A stretch of 64,000 nucleotides of DNA, taken from Microbacterium sp. Root166 (GTDB lineage: Bacteria; Actinomycetota; Actinomycetes; Actinomycetales; Microbacteriaceae). The number at the start of each line of letters is the position of its first letter. Position 1 is the first letter of the stretch. Below the pieces are notes generated by a model, which saw only the letters and a program-made list of their open reading frames with translations, did not search any database and was not told the DNA's origin. The position numbers and the translations under genes are program-made. This document shows positions 46,838-56,073 of this stretch, piece after piece. The stretch spans positions 186,001 through 250,000 of the forward strand of contig NZ_LMGL01000002.1 in the NCBI RefSeq assembly GCF_001427145.1, read 5' to 3'.

Positions 46838-48012
46838 GGGGTCCGATTGCGCTGGGAGGCGTGCTGGCAGCCGCGACGCTATCGTTGGGCCTCGGTTTAG
46901 TGATCGCGCGGCGCCTGACCGCCCCTTCGGGCCCGCGCCGATTCGACCTGCTTATCCGTGCCGTCGAACAGGATGGCGACCGGCAAGCAATCGTGCTCGA
47001 TCGAACGCATCAAACTGAGTCCCCAGGTGAGTTCACTCTGATGTTTCCGGGTGGCCATTGGGTGCAGCTGTCTGCCGAGGTCCTTGATCGCGGGCCTGGG
47101 CGCATCGCGCGTGAAGTGACGGCAACGGCACCGGGGTTCACACCGTCAGCCGGGGAGTGCGCCTCCTGGAGCGGCATCTACTTCATGACCCCCCTCGATG
47201 CGGGTCTCAGCGCCCGCGACGTTGCCATCCACACCCCGTCTGGGCCTGCGCCGGCATGGCGCATCGATGGAAGTGACGTGCAGTCAACGAAGTGGGCAAT
47301 TCACATCCATGGGCTCGGCAGCCCGCGAGCCGGAACGCTGCGAGGTGTGCAAGTCACCACCGAGCTGGGTTACACGTCGCTCGTCGTCAGCTACAGGAAC
47401 GATGGCGAAGGCCCGTGGCGCGAAACTGGTCGGTCAACCCTCGGCGCCACTGAAGTTGACGACGTGGATGCTGCGATCCAGTACGCCATCGATCAGGGCG
47501 CACGTCAGGTCGTTCTCTTCGGCTGGTCGATGGGAGCACAGGTCGCACTTCAGCTTGCTGCACGGGCGCGCTACGGGCGGCCGGTAGCCGGGCTCGTGCT
47601 TGAGTCGCCCGTTCTCGACTGGGTCGCGACTATCAAGGCGAACTGTGCTCGTGCAGGGCTGCCTGCCGCGGCAGGGCTCCTCGCGATCCCGTGGCTCCTA
47701 TCGCCCTTTCTCGCACGTGCAGTCGGCCTGCCTGGCGCCATCCCTCTTGGGGATCTCGACTGGATCGCACGCGCGCGGGAGCTGACCGTCCCTACGTTAA
47801 TCTTGCACGGAGCGGATGACGACTCGGCGCCGCCTGCGGTCTCTCGCAAGCTTGCAGCGCTGCGTCCAGGTCTCGTTCAGCTCGAACTCTTCGACGCGGA
47901 TCACACGATGACGTGGAACTCCGACCAAGAGCGCTGGCGATCCATTGTCGCAGCCTGGCTATCCCCACCGAACCTGAGCCCATCCACCCTAGGCGGATCC
48001 AGACTCCATTAG
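46834..48012 (+). CDS. alpha/beta hydrolase with N-terminal membrane anchor
   Basis: This 392-aa protein has one N-terminal hydrophobic helix (about 5-27), then an alpha/beta hydrolase domain. The oxyanion region is HIHGLGS, the nucleophile is S232 (GWSMG), the acid lies in ILHGADDD, and the histidine in DADHTMTW. The substrate is unknown. The start overlaps the DUF6545 stop (ATGA), so all four genes from the Xre gene onward form one operon. Confidence 0.85.
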   Translation: MRGPIALGGVLAAATLSLGLGLVIARRLTAPSGPRRFDLLIRAVEQDGDRQAIVLDRTHQTESPGEFTLMFPGGHWVQLSAEVLDRGPGRIAREVTATAPGFTPSAGECASWSGIYFMTPLDAGLSARDVAIHTPSGPAPAWRIDGSDVQSTKWAIHIHGLGSPRAGTLRGVQVTTELGYTSLVVSYRNDGEGPWRETGRSTLGATEVDDVDAAIQYAIDQGARQVVLFGWSMGAQVALQLAARARYGRPVAGLVLESPVLDWVATIKANCARAGLPAAAGLLAIPWLLSPFLARAVGLPGAIPLGDLDWIARARELTVPTLILHGADDDSAPPAVSRKLAALRPGLVQLELFDADHTMTWNSDQERWRSIVAAWLSPPNLSPSTLGGSRLH

Positions 48013-48156
48013 TTTGCGGATTCGAGTTCCGTGTGGTGCGTGATGCATGTCGCGCCAGACTGCCCATGACTTGCAGCATGAGCGCGAAGGTGACGAGGCT
48101 ATGACTGACGTAGTTTCACAACGGGTGGTGTCGCCCGGCGTGGCTATCATCCAAAC

Positions 48157-49902
48157 ATGCCCGAAAATGCTCCGCCTGCCGACTTCGAGCTCCGCGTCTC
48201 GCCCACGCTCGACGCCCCGGCGGAACTCCAGGAGATCGCGCGGCTCTACTGGGAGCACGACGGGCTCGACCCGTACGGCAACGGCGTTCTCTGGACGCGC
48301 AAGACCACGGAGATCGACTTCAAGCCGTGGTCCGGCACCGTTCACTACGCTGCGGCTGCCGGGGGAGTGGCGACCTCCCGGACCTTCGACTGCCCAACTT
48401 GCGGCGAACCACTCACCCTCAGCTCGCGCCAGACGCTCGCCGACGCCCGCCGGGGGCTCTCGCCCGAGTGCAGGAAGTGCAACGGCACCATCAACGAGAG
48501 GGCTGCCGCCGTGCTCGACCCGTCCACCGTCGAAAAACGGCAGGGGAAGGCCAAGGCGGACAAGCGGGAGCGGGCCGCGGCGGAGGCCGCGCGCGAGAAT
48601 GATGCGCTGCGCGTGCAGGAGGAAGCAGCTCTCGAACAGATGCGCCGTGCCGCCATTGCGGCCCAGTACCCGAGCGAGACGGAGGACCCGGGCGAGTACG
48701 ACCTGGTGCACGCGTCCGTGACTGACAAGGTCGGCGCGCTGGCCGTCATCCAGGCGCTGGGCTTTTCATCCGGGTTGGTCCACGTCGGTCGCTACGCCGA
48801 GGCGGACATCGCGCCGACCGTCGACATGTCGGTGGAGCTGCTGGCCGCCGCGTGGCGGGCGCGGCTGCTGCTCGTGCACCCGTCCTCGCCATCGAACGCG
48901 TTCGTCTGGAGCGAGGACGATCCGGCAGAACTCGGATCGAGCATCTACACGGAGCGCACCAACTTCACCGTGCCCGGTGGCAGCACACTGGCCCGCCGCA
49001 TGGAGCAGTTCGCAGGATACCTGCGCGACCATCTGGAACTCGCATCGCTGTGGTCGACGCAGCGGCGAGAGCTGCGCGACCTGGCGAAGACCCTCGTGGC
49101 CGAGGAGGCGATCCGCTACTTCCGCCATCAGCTCGCCGATCACGGCTTCCCGGACCCCGCCGAGCATCACCTTGAGACGCTGCGCAGCCACGCCGAGCGC
49201 GGCTCCCGGCACTTTTCGCTCGGCCAGCTGTATCGGATGGCATGGACGTCGGCCCGCAACGCCGCCTCCGCCTACGAGCGCAACCGGGGGATGAGCAAAG
49301 AGAAGGCGGCGGCGCACGGAGTGAACAGCTTCGTGGGGTGGGTCCAGCGCGGACTCGACGCGCCCGCCGAACTGGGTGACCACTTTCGGGAGGACTTCGA
49401 GCTGCCGCTCACCGCCGCAACGGACGTCGTCTTCCGCGTCGTGCTGGACCTGAGCCCGATGCGCGCGCTGCCCGGGGACATCGACGCCGCGCTGGAGGGA
49501 TCTCCCGACGAGGAACTCCGGCGGGCATGCAACGACCGGATCCCCGATCGCCACGAGGTCATGGAGTGGCTGCGGACGAACGCCGAGTGGGAGCCGGACG
49601 ACTTCCGGTCCGGCCTCGAACGCGTCGGCGGAGAGGACTTCGAGCTCTGCGGGCCGGGGTGCGCGCACGAGCGTGCGCCGATGGTCGCGTACCAGTCTTC
49701 ACGCCTGATCGACCGGATCGTTTCGCGCGTCGGCGCCCGGGATGCTGCCGTCGTCACGGCGGAAGCGATGTCGATTGGCAACGAGAACGACTACCGGGGG
49801 AGAAGCGGCGACCTCGTGCTCGCTCACGTCGCGCGCGCGCTCGGCTGGACTTCCGCCGACCGTGAGGACGACGAACGTGAGGACCTCCCCGTCGCCTTCT
49901 GA
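48157..49902 (+). CDS. unrecognised 581-aa zinc-finger protein
   Basis: A zinc-ribbon-like site is formed by CPTC (in FDCPTCGEPL) and CRKC (in LSPECRKCNG) between about residues 89 and 113. A Lys/Arg/Glu/Ala-rich helix (about 125-165) and a long mixed region follow. A C-terminal CGPGCAHER adds further potential metal ligands. The first 60 residues form a small domain ending in DFKPWSGTVHY. No known family. It stands alone on the plus strand between two divergent groups; a TATCAT hexamer at about 48143 may be its -10. Confidence 0.65.
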   Translation: MPENAPPADFELRVSPTLDAPAELQEIARLYWEHDGLDPYGNGVLWTRKTTEIDFKPWSGTVHYAAAAGGVATSRTFDCPTCGEPLTLSSRQTLADARRGLSPECRKCNGTINERAAAVLDPSTVEKRQGKAKADKRERAAAEAARENDALRVQEEAALEQMRRAAIAAQYPSETEDPGEYDLVHASVTDKVGALAVIQALGFSSGLVHVGRYAEADIAPTVDMSVELLAAAWRARLLLVHPSSPSNAFVWSEDDPAELGSSIYTERTNFTVPGGSTLARRMEQFAGYLRDHLELASLWSTQRRELRDLAKTLVAEEAIRYFRHQLADHGFPDPAEHHLETLRSHAERGSRHFSLGQLYRMAWTSARNAASAYERNRGMSKEKAAAHGVNSFVGWVQRGLDAPAELGDHFREDFELPLTAATDVVFRVVLDLSPMRALPGDIDAALEGSPDEELRRACNDRIPDRHEVMEWLRTNAEWEPDDFRSGLERVGGEDFELCGPGCAHERAPMVAYQSSRLIDRIVSRVGARDAAVVTAEAMSIGNENDYRGRSGDLVLAHVARALGWTSADREDDEREDLPVAF

Positions 49903-49914
49903 CAGCTCCGGGCG

Positions 49915-50727
49915 CTAGTTGCGGTTCAATCCGTGACGCCGGGTATCGAGGGCGTCCTTGAAGTGACTCTCGGCGATGTTGATGTCACGCGTCGGCGTCG
50001 CGGGGTCGAAGACCCGCAGGAGCGAGTATCGGAAGCTTGATGGATCGAGGCCCTTCAGCTCCACATTGCCGCCGTGGCCGTTCGTGGCGTAGATGCTCCA
50101 GCGCTGCCGGATGCTCTCCTCACCGTCTGCCTTCCCGACGTACTGCTTTCCGTCCCGGGTATCGGTGATGAGGTAGATACCGAACACCGAGGAGAGCGCC
50201 GTGCGCCACGACGCATACCGATGCTCACGCATCACTGCTCGCAGCTGCACGTAGCTCAGCACGAGGCGGTCGAAGCCCGGGAACGGCACCGGTTCCGCAT
50301 CCGCGATACCCATAACCGGGTAAGTCGCTGCGGTCGTAGCGTTCATCTTCCAGGCGCGCGGTGACTTCCAGCCGATCACGAGTCGACTGCGCAGATCGGC
50401 CATGTGCTCTGTTTCGACGGTGTCGAACGTCCGGATGATCCCGTCGTTGTCGATCTCACCGCGGTTCTCCACGACCGACCACAGGCGTGCCTGGTCGCCG
50501 CCCTCTTTGATGAAGACAACCCAGAGCCGTTGCGGGACCGCGGGGAAACTGCGGGTGCTTGCAGACTGGCGCCGCGTGTACTCGAAGATCTCCGCATGCG
50601 TCGAGTTCGCGTGAAGGCCCGTCAGACCGCTTTCTTCGGCTTCCTGCGCGAAGGCATGGCGGATCACGAGGGCCTGTGCTGGATCGATTCCCGCGTCGAT
50701 CAGCAGCGGGCCAAGTGTCAGCGCCAT
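49915..50727 (-). CDS. GIY-YIG nuclease family protein
   Basis: This 270-aa protein has an N-terminal domain of about 180 residues of unknown function, then a GIY-YIG domain. GIY is at 183-185, YVG at 196-198, the catalytic arginine is probably R208, the metal-binding glutamate is E253 (AESHFKDAL), and the terminal asparagines are in HGLNRN. Stand-alone proteins of this class occur in mobile elements and defence loci. It lies 7 bases after the stop of the 428-aa protein gene and is likely co-transcribed with it. Confidence 0.85.
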   Translation of the reverse strand: MALTLGPLLIDAGIDPAQALVIRHAFAQEAEESGLTGLHANSTHAEIFEYTRRQSASTRSFPAVPQRLWVVFIKEGGDQARLWSVVENRGEIDNDGIIRTFDTVETEHMADLRSRLVIGWKSPRAWKMNATTAATYPVMGIADAEPVPFPGFDRLVLSYVQLRAVMREHRYASWRTALSSVFGIYLITDTRDGKQYVGKADGEESIRQRWSIYATNGHGGNVELKGLDPSSFRYSLLRVFDPATPTRDINIAESHFKDALDTRRHGLNRN

Positions 50728-50734
50728 AGGTCTA

Positions 50735-52021
50735 TCACTTCTCTCCGGGCGCAGTCAGTTGCTCGTCAGGCGCGTCGTCTTCGTCGCTGTGTCGACGGTG
50801 CAATCGTTCGTTCACGTCCCGCACAATCTTCTCGGCGGTTGACTTTGCACCCTCAAACGTTTTGATACCGAAGCGCCGGGTGATCTCGACTCCGTCGGCG
50901 CCGACCTCGACTGCCTTGTCTCTTGCCTCCCCGACGGCGACCACCCAACGCTTGGCTTCTATCTCCTGGCGAGTTGTATCAATGCCAAGCCGCTCATGGA
51001 AGATGACGACGTCGGTGGCTACTTCATTACCGGAACGCACGACATTGCCGGCTTTGAAGGGATGCAGCAGCGCCTTCTCGTTTGCTGTGCTCGCTGCCGC
51101 GTCCATGCGACTCAGCAGGCTGTGCGTTGTGGCTGCGATCTGTTCGCGGCGCTTACGACGCGCAGCCTGCAGTCCTTCTCTGTGGCGATCGAGTTCCGCG
51201 GGAGAGGAGTCAAGCACGCGGTCGAGTTCCAACACGGCGAGGCCGTCTTGTAACTGAAAGCAGCGCGCCAGCACGGCCAGCCACTCTTCCACCGTGGCCT
51301 CGGCAGCTGCGGCAGCGTCCGCCACATCGCCGACGTTTCGTTGCTTCTTTTCGAGCTTCTCCGCCAGCGCGTCGAGGCGACGAAGCGCATACCCCTGCGC
51401 GGCCGCGATGTCCTGCGCGGTGCCCTGCACCTTTGACCACGTGACGTCGGACACGCGGCCCGTGTGCTCCCGGACGGTCATGGCCTCGTCGATAACGAAG
51501 CCGACTCCGATCATCTCCGCAATCGCGGCATCCTTCTGGGCGCGCAGTATGTCGTCGACCTTCTCGTCGATCGTCGCGAGATAGTCCGTGATCTCATCCA
51601 TCGTCTGCTGCATCGCGAGCTGCGCCATCACGCCGGCCGCGCCGGCCAACATCGCTGGGCTTGTGAGCATCGAGCCGATCGAGCCCGGCTTCACGAACTC
51701 CAGGATGCCGGTGATCTTGCCACCCTTGGTCGTGGTGATCGCTCGCTGGACGCCCGATGACGAGCCCTTCATCATCTGGTTGACCTTCATCGCCTCGGCG
51801 GACTTTTCCGTCAACTTCACCCACCGCCCCGAGTTGGCGGCGATCTGAGACCCCGCTTGGGCGGCAGTCGACCCAGTGTTCAGGACGGAGCCAAGCTTCT
51901 GCTGGAGGTCGAGTTCCTTCGAGGGCACGCCCGCGGTGCGAAGAAAGAGATCGACCGCGCCCGGGTCGCCGAAGACCGCGAGGCCATCACCGTCGCTAAC
52001 CAGCTCGATCTCGTCACTCAT
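50735..52021 (-). CDS. unrecognised 428-aa protein with central hydrophobic helix
   Basis: This mostly helical protein has one hydrophobic stretch (about residues 114-137: SIGSMLTSPAMLAGAAGVMAQLAM), directly followed by MDEITDYLATIDEKVDDILRAQKDA and long amphipathic helices. The C-terminal tail is charged. The layout could suit a membrane-inserting effector, but no family is recognised. With the GIY-YIG gene just downstream it forms a two-gene unit. Confidence 0.65.
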   Translation of the reverse strand: MSDEIELVSDGDGLAVFGDPGAVDLFLRTAGVPSKELDLQQKLGSVLNTGSTAAQAGSQIAANSGRWVKLTEKSAEAMKVNQMMKGSSSGVQRAITTTKGGKITGILEFVKPGSIGSMLTSPAMLAGAAGVMAQLAMQQTMDEITDYLATIDEKVDDILRAQKDAAIAEMIGVGFVIDEAMTVREHTGRVSDVTWSKVQGTAQDIAAAQGYALRRLDALAEKLEKKQRNVGDVADAAAAAEATVEEWLAVLARCFQLQDGLAVLELDRVLDSSPAELDRHREGLQAARRKRREQIAATTHSLLSRMDAAASTANEKALLHPFKAGNVVRSGNEVATDVVIFHERLGIDTTRQEIEAKRWVVAVGEARDKAVEVGADGVEITRRFGIKTFEGAKSTAEKIVRDVNERLHRRHSDEDDAPDEQLTAPGEK

Positions 52022-52123
52022 CGCTTCACCTTACGAGGTGCGACCGACGCCGTTCCCACACCACCCTCGTGTTCCTGGGCGGGGTGGTGGCGGCCCAGCC
52101 CCCTTCGGACGATCATCGAGGGC

Positions 52124-52909
52124 ATGACGAGCCGAGATGAGCGAGGAGTTAGGGCGACACCACGAAGCCCTGTCCAGCTCACGGCAGATCAGATCAAGCT
52201 GCTGTCATGGGTTGTGGATGGATGCCCGACCGGCGTGTATCCGGAAGGCTCGTTCGCGCATCGCATTTCGGCGCGTGCTCTCGTGAGTAGAGGGCTTGTC
52301 GATGTGTCGGGTCACGGAGCATCTTGGTGCGCCGTGCCGACGGAGCGTGGGCGCGCTTGGCCAGACCTGCCCAACGGCGACCTCTCGCCGCGGCAGCAGC
52401 ATGTGCGGCACGGTGGCGGTTCCGATTCCCATGCAGTACTAGCTACCTCCGCAAGCAGCCGCTCTCGACGCCGCGGAGCGCCCGCCACGTCCGTCCCGAT
52501 CACGCACGTCAGCAGGCAGGAGATCTTCATGAGGTTCAAGGTTGCGGTCACGCGCGTCCAAGTGGCCGAGCGCTGGATTCGAGCCGTCGACGAAGAGGAC
52601 GCCGCCAGGAAGGTTCGCGAGGAATTCGAGAAGCCGTACGCCTACTTCGGTCACTGGGAGACGAAGGCGTCCGAGATTGACGTCATCGAAGCCGAGGAGA
52701 TCACGGTGGTTCGCTCAAACCTCCTGGACGATTCCGGGCCGATGCTCCTGTCGATCAAAGACGCAGCCGAAGCACTTGGGATTCCGCACCGCGCGCTTGG
52801 GGTACTGGCGGCCGAGGGAGATATCGAGTGCACCCGCATCGGGACTCGGAAGTATGTCTCCCGGGACGCCATCTTCGCGTTCGTGCAAGCGAACACCCGC
52901 CGCGGGTAG
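52124..52909 (+). CDS. two-domain protein with C-terminal MerR-type HTH
   Basis: This 261-aa protein has an N-terminal domain (about 17-85: ADQIKLLSWVVDGCPTGVYPEGSFAHRISARAL). A central strand-helix domain follows (MRFKVAVTRVQVAERWIRAVDEEDAARKVREEF). The C-terminus is an excisionase-like HTH, SIKDAAEALGIPHRALGVLAAEGDIECTRIGTRKYVSRDAIFAFV. It may regulate the element or be a second directionality factor. It ends 76 bases before tRNA-Arg. ATG at 52124. Confidence 0.7.
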   Translation: MTSRDERGVRATPRSPVQLTADQIKLLSWVVDGCPTGVYPEGSFAHRISARALVSRGLVDVSGHGASWCAVPTERGRAWPDLPNGDLSPRQQHVRHGGGSDSHAVLATSASSRSRRRGAPATSVPITHVSRQEIFMRFKVAVTRVQVAERWIRAVDEEDAARKVREEFEKPYAYFGHWETKASEIDVIEAEEITVVRSNLLDDSGPMLLSIKDAAEALGIPHRALGVLAAEGDIECTRIGTRKYVSRDAIFAFVQANTRRG

Positions 52910-52985
52910 ACGACAACCAGGGTTCTCGCGCCTTGACGCCCACTCCACGGCGCTTCCCGCCCGGCACGGTACGCTGGTAGCGCTG

Positions 52986-53057
52986 GCCTCTGTAGCTCAG
53001 TGGAAGAGCCACTCCGTCCTAAGGAGAGGGTCGGGGGTTCGAATCCCTCCAGGGGCA
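52986..53057 (+). tRNA. tRNA-Arg(CCT)
   Basis: The cloverleaf is complete: acceptor GCCTCTG pairs with CAGGGGC, D-arm is GCTC...GAGC, the anticodon loop is GTCCTAA with CCT, and the T-arm is GGGGGTTCGAATCCCTC. Discriminator A; no CCA is encoded. A second tyrosine integrase ends 63 bases downstream and reads toward it, so its 3' end is a likely attachment site for element 2. Confidence 0.93.
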
Positions 53058-53120
53058 CTTTTCTTTCTGATCAGGTATTTATATCGGTCAGAATGGCGCG
53101 GTGTCGCGAGTCTTAAGCGT

Positions 53121-54230
53121 TCATGGCGCGGGCGGTGGCGGCGGGTCGGGCATCGCGTCGTTGAGGCGAGCTGCAACCGCGTCGAGATCGTCGTCGAATA
53201 GATCGGCGTAGGTGTCGAGCGTCATCGCCGCCGACGCGTGACCGAGCATTCGCTGGACTGCCTTGACGTTGGCGCCCGCGCTGATCGCCAGTGACGCAGC
53301 AGTGTGCCGGAGGTCGTGTGGTGTCAACCGGGGGATCGAGGGGTCTTCCTGTCGGGCCCGACGCACCGCCGTGGCGAACCAGCTCCGCTCGTCGCTCTCG
53401 CGCTTCATATGCGTCACGCCGTTGCCGAACAGCAGGCCGTCAGGCGCCTTGTCGCGACAGGCGGCCTTGATGAGCGGGTCGAGACGTTCGGGGTACGGCA
53501 CGGAGCGCCGCTCGTGGGTCTTCGGGGTCCCGACGTGAATCTCCCACTTCACCAGCACCGCATTCTCTTCAACGCTCAAGCGGCGTCTGGCTCGGCTGAC
53601 ATGGCGGACACGCAGCGCCGTCGCCTCACCCCAGCGCAGCCCCGTGTAGGCGAGCACGAGGACCAGGGTCGGATGCGCCGAGTTCGCCGCGAGCGTGCTG
53701 ACCTGCTCATGGGTGAGATACACCCGCGGCTTCGCCACGCCTCGCTTTGGCAGCGTGCGAAGCCCCCGCGCCGGGTTGGTGGCGATGCGCTGGTCATCCA
53801 CGGCCATGTCGATGATGCCGGCCAGGACGCCGAGTGCGCGCATCACAACCGAGCGGGACTTACGAGTGGCCAGGTCAGACACCCACGCCTGCACTTCAGA
53901 CTTGTGGATTGAGGAGAGTTCACGGTGTCCCCACACAGGCGCGACGTGCGCGTTCCACGACGTCACCAGCGGCTGGAACGACGCCGGTTTGAGCATCGGC
54001 GGCTGCTTCGATTCCAGCCAGACAGCGGCGAGATCGCCTACGCGGATCTTCGCCAGTTCCGGGTCGATGTAGGCGCCGGTGGCTTTGGCAACGGTGACCG
54101 AGGAGAGGAAGAGCTCTGCCTCACGCCGAGTGGCGAAGCCGCGCTTCTCCGTTTCGCGTCCATCCGGCTTTCGGTAGCGCGCACGATAGCGACGGCCCTT
54201 TACGGTTTCATACGGAGTTACCGAGCCCAT
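53121..54230 (-). CDS. int: tyrosine site-specific integrase of element 2
   Basis: This 369-aa phage/ICE-type integrase has an AP2-like arm-binding N-terminus (RRYRARYRKPDGRETEKRGFATRREAE), a core-binding domain (60-160) and a full catalytic set: R199, K237, H305, R308, H331 and Y341. The ATG at 54230 is preferred over a longer frame to 54371. It differs from the tRNA-Ala integrase in sequence and keeps the box II histidine. It is placed to integrate DNA at tRNA-Arg. Confidence 0.93.
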   Translation of the reverse strand: MGSVTPYETVKGRRYRARYRKPDGRETEKRGFATRREAELFLSSVTVAKATGAYIDPELAKIRVGDLAAVWLESKQPPMLKPASFQPLVTSWNAHVAPVWGHRELSSIHKSEVQAWVSDLATRKSRSVVMRALGVLAGIIDMAVDDQRIATNPARGLRTLPKRGVAKPRVYLTHEQVSTLAANSAHPTLVLVLAYTGLRWGEATALRVRHVSRARRRLSVEENAVLVKWEIHVGTPKTHERRSVPYPERLDPLIKAACRDKAPDGLLFGNGVTHMKRESDERSWFATAVRRARQEDPSIPRLTPHDLRHTAASLAISAGANVKAVQRMLGHASAAMTLDTYADLFDDDLDAVAARLNDAMPDPPPPPAP

Positions 54231-54316
54231 GGTGCCCTCGCCTCTACTCACGGTGCGCCGCAATGTTCCTCTCAGTCTGTCCTGCGCGGCAGCGCTCTGA
54301 GTCCGAGGGGAAGGCG

Positions 54317-55183
54317 TCAGAGGATCGTGGCGTCCTTCTCGCTGGCGACACCCTGTGCGATCGCGCAGCACTGCGCACGGAGCGCCGACAATTCGCGAAG
54401 GGCACGAGGGTTGTCGCGGAGGTTCAAGAGCGGCCCATGGCGCCGGATAAGTGCGACCTCGACGTCGTGCACACCCTCATCGAACGCGACCCAAGAGACC
54501 TCCAGGTTGTCGTTGATCCAGTTCACGATCGCAACGGTGTCGGTGGGGGAGAAGCGGTAGTTGCGCTGATTCGCCTTGCCCACCAATGAGCCGGCCACCG
54601 GACGGTATCCGAGGACCGCCCCAATGCTACGAAAGAAGGTGCCGTGCCCCCGACCGCGAAGCTCGTTGCGAAGGAACCGCTTCCGGAGCGTCTGGCCGGT
54701 CGCCTCGCCGATGTAGATCAGGGTGGACTCGCGTTCCTCCGCAACCGAGCGATACGGCTCGGGGATCACGACCAGGCTTCGAGCGCGGATGGCGTAGAGC
54801 CCGAACTGATCCGGCACATCAGCGTCGACCTCCTTGGCGCTGCGGAAGTGCGTGGGTTCGAGCAACGTATGTTTGACGTCGCTTGGAGCCTGCCTCGGTG
54901 TCGGCATCCTCTCGATAGTTCGCGGTTTCACGGCGAGCGCGCACGCCGTGCATCGGAGTTCGGGCGCGACACTCCCGGTACTGATCAACGAGATCTTGCC
55001 GTCGGCGACGTCGAATAGGTGAGGGTAGTTTCGCGCGCGGGCGCTGATCTGCCCGGAGCCAATCGGCCGGAGATCGGCACGTTGGTAGAGCCCACGCCGA
55101 TTCACTTCGTCTGCAACCTGGCGAGGAGTCAGTGGTTCTCCTGCCGCCGCGAGCACTTCCCGCACCGCCGCGTGGAGCGTCAT
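54317..55183 (-). CDS. HARE-HTH plus GIY-YIG domain protein
   Basis: This 288-aa protein starts with a winged-helix HARE-HTH-like domain (about 3-68: LHAAVREVLAAAGEPLTPRQVADEVNRRG). After a linker comes a GIY-YIG domain, with GLYAIR near residue 127, LIYIGEATGQTLRKRFLRNEL near 155, and a late EVALIRRHGPLLNLRDNPRAL. HARE-HTH domains are linked to recognition of modified DNA, so a modified-DNA nuclease is an attractive inference. Its ATG overlaps the upstream stop (ATGA). Confidence 0.8.
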   Translation of the reverse strand: MTLHAAVREVLAAAGEPLTPRQVADEVNRRGLYQRADLRPIGSGQISARARNYPHLFDVADGKISLISTGSVAPELRCTACALAVKPRTIERMPTPRQAPSDVKHTLLEPTHFRSAKEVDADVPDQFGLYAIRARSLVVIPEPYRSVAEERESTLIYIGEATGQTLRKRFLRNELRGRGHGTFFRSIGAVLGYRPVAGSLVGKANQRNYRFSPTDTVAIVNWINDNLEVSWVAFDEGVHDVEVALIRRHGPLLNLRDNPRALRELSALRAQCCAIAQGVASEKDATIL

Positions 55184-55973
55184 GGGACGAGGGTCTCGAC
55201 GGTAGATGAACGCGATTGCACCCGGTCACTGATGAGCTGGAAAATGTTGTCGACGTAGCGAGACTGGACCCGGTGCTTGACACCGCTGCGCATCTCGGTC
55301 ACGAGCTTATTGATTGAATCGGCGTGCCGGAAGTCACCGCCCGCGACGAAGTAGGCGCGCAGCCATGATTCGGGATCGACGGGGAGGCCCTCGCTGGCGA
55401 AGGCGCGCACAAGTTGGACAACCGCGTCCTTGCCGTAGCCGGAGCTGAGCCCGTTGTACTGCTCATCCACCATCATGCTGGCTGCCTCCACCATGAGCGG
55501 GTCGGGCGCTGGTGCGGCTTCTCCGGTGTGCAGATTGAGCGCACCGTGCGCATCGAGCCAAGTGCGCACCTCATCGGCGTGCCACCAGATGAGGACGAAG
55601 AGTTTCTGGAGTTTGCCGTCGTCGACGAGCTCATGGAGCGTCTCGACGTCCTCGCGCCTTCTGGGTGCACTGCGATGACGCAGCGCTCCACGACCGTGTC
55701 AGTGTTTCGGAGCTCGCCGAAGTTCGCGACGCTGTGGACGCTTCGCTTGGTACCCTGCGGAGCGATGTAGTCGGCAACCTCTCGCTCCAGATTCCTGTCG
55801 GACTTGTTGTAGCGCGCGAGGTCTGGGACGGCAAACATGTACGGTGCGGAGCCAACCCAGCTTCGAATCACTTCGCTCTGAGGGACCATTGCCGTGGCCT
55901 GTTGCGCCCAGTCGGCGCGGATCATGTAGGCGAGTTCTCCCATGCGAAGCAGGATCGCACGAGGGTCCGACAT
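55180..55973 (-). pseudogene. hypothetical protein, frameshifted
   Basis: From the ATG at 55973 the frame reads SDPRAILLRMGELAYMIRADW through VERCVIAVHPEGAR, then turns into a Ser/Arg-rich nonsense tail. The adjacent frame is coherent from EDVETLHELVDDGKLQKLF through WWHADEVRTWL to the stop at 55180. The switch point is near 55645-55655. The span is 794 bases and one extra base restores a 264-aa frame. It overlaps the HARE/GIY-YIG gene, so it was probably its operon partner. No family is recognised. Confidence 0.75.
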
Positions 55974-56073
55974 CAACCGTGCCTGCTGAGCTCGGCGTTG
56001 ACACCGCGTCACTCGCGTCGGATGGACCGACGACACCGGGGTGTGCGATAGTCCTTCACAGAACTCAATAGAT

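Noticed and set aside
48047..48721. A 224-codon plus-strand frame overlapping the 581-aa zinc-finger gene
   Set aside because: Its Arg/Ser/Pro-rich composition is typical of a frame-shifted shadow; the 581-aa frame has cysteine pairs and normal composition.
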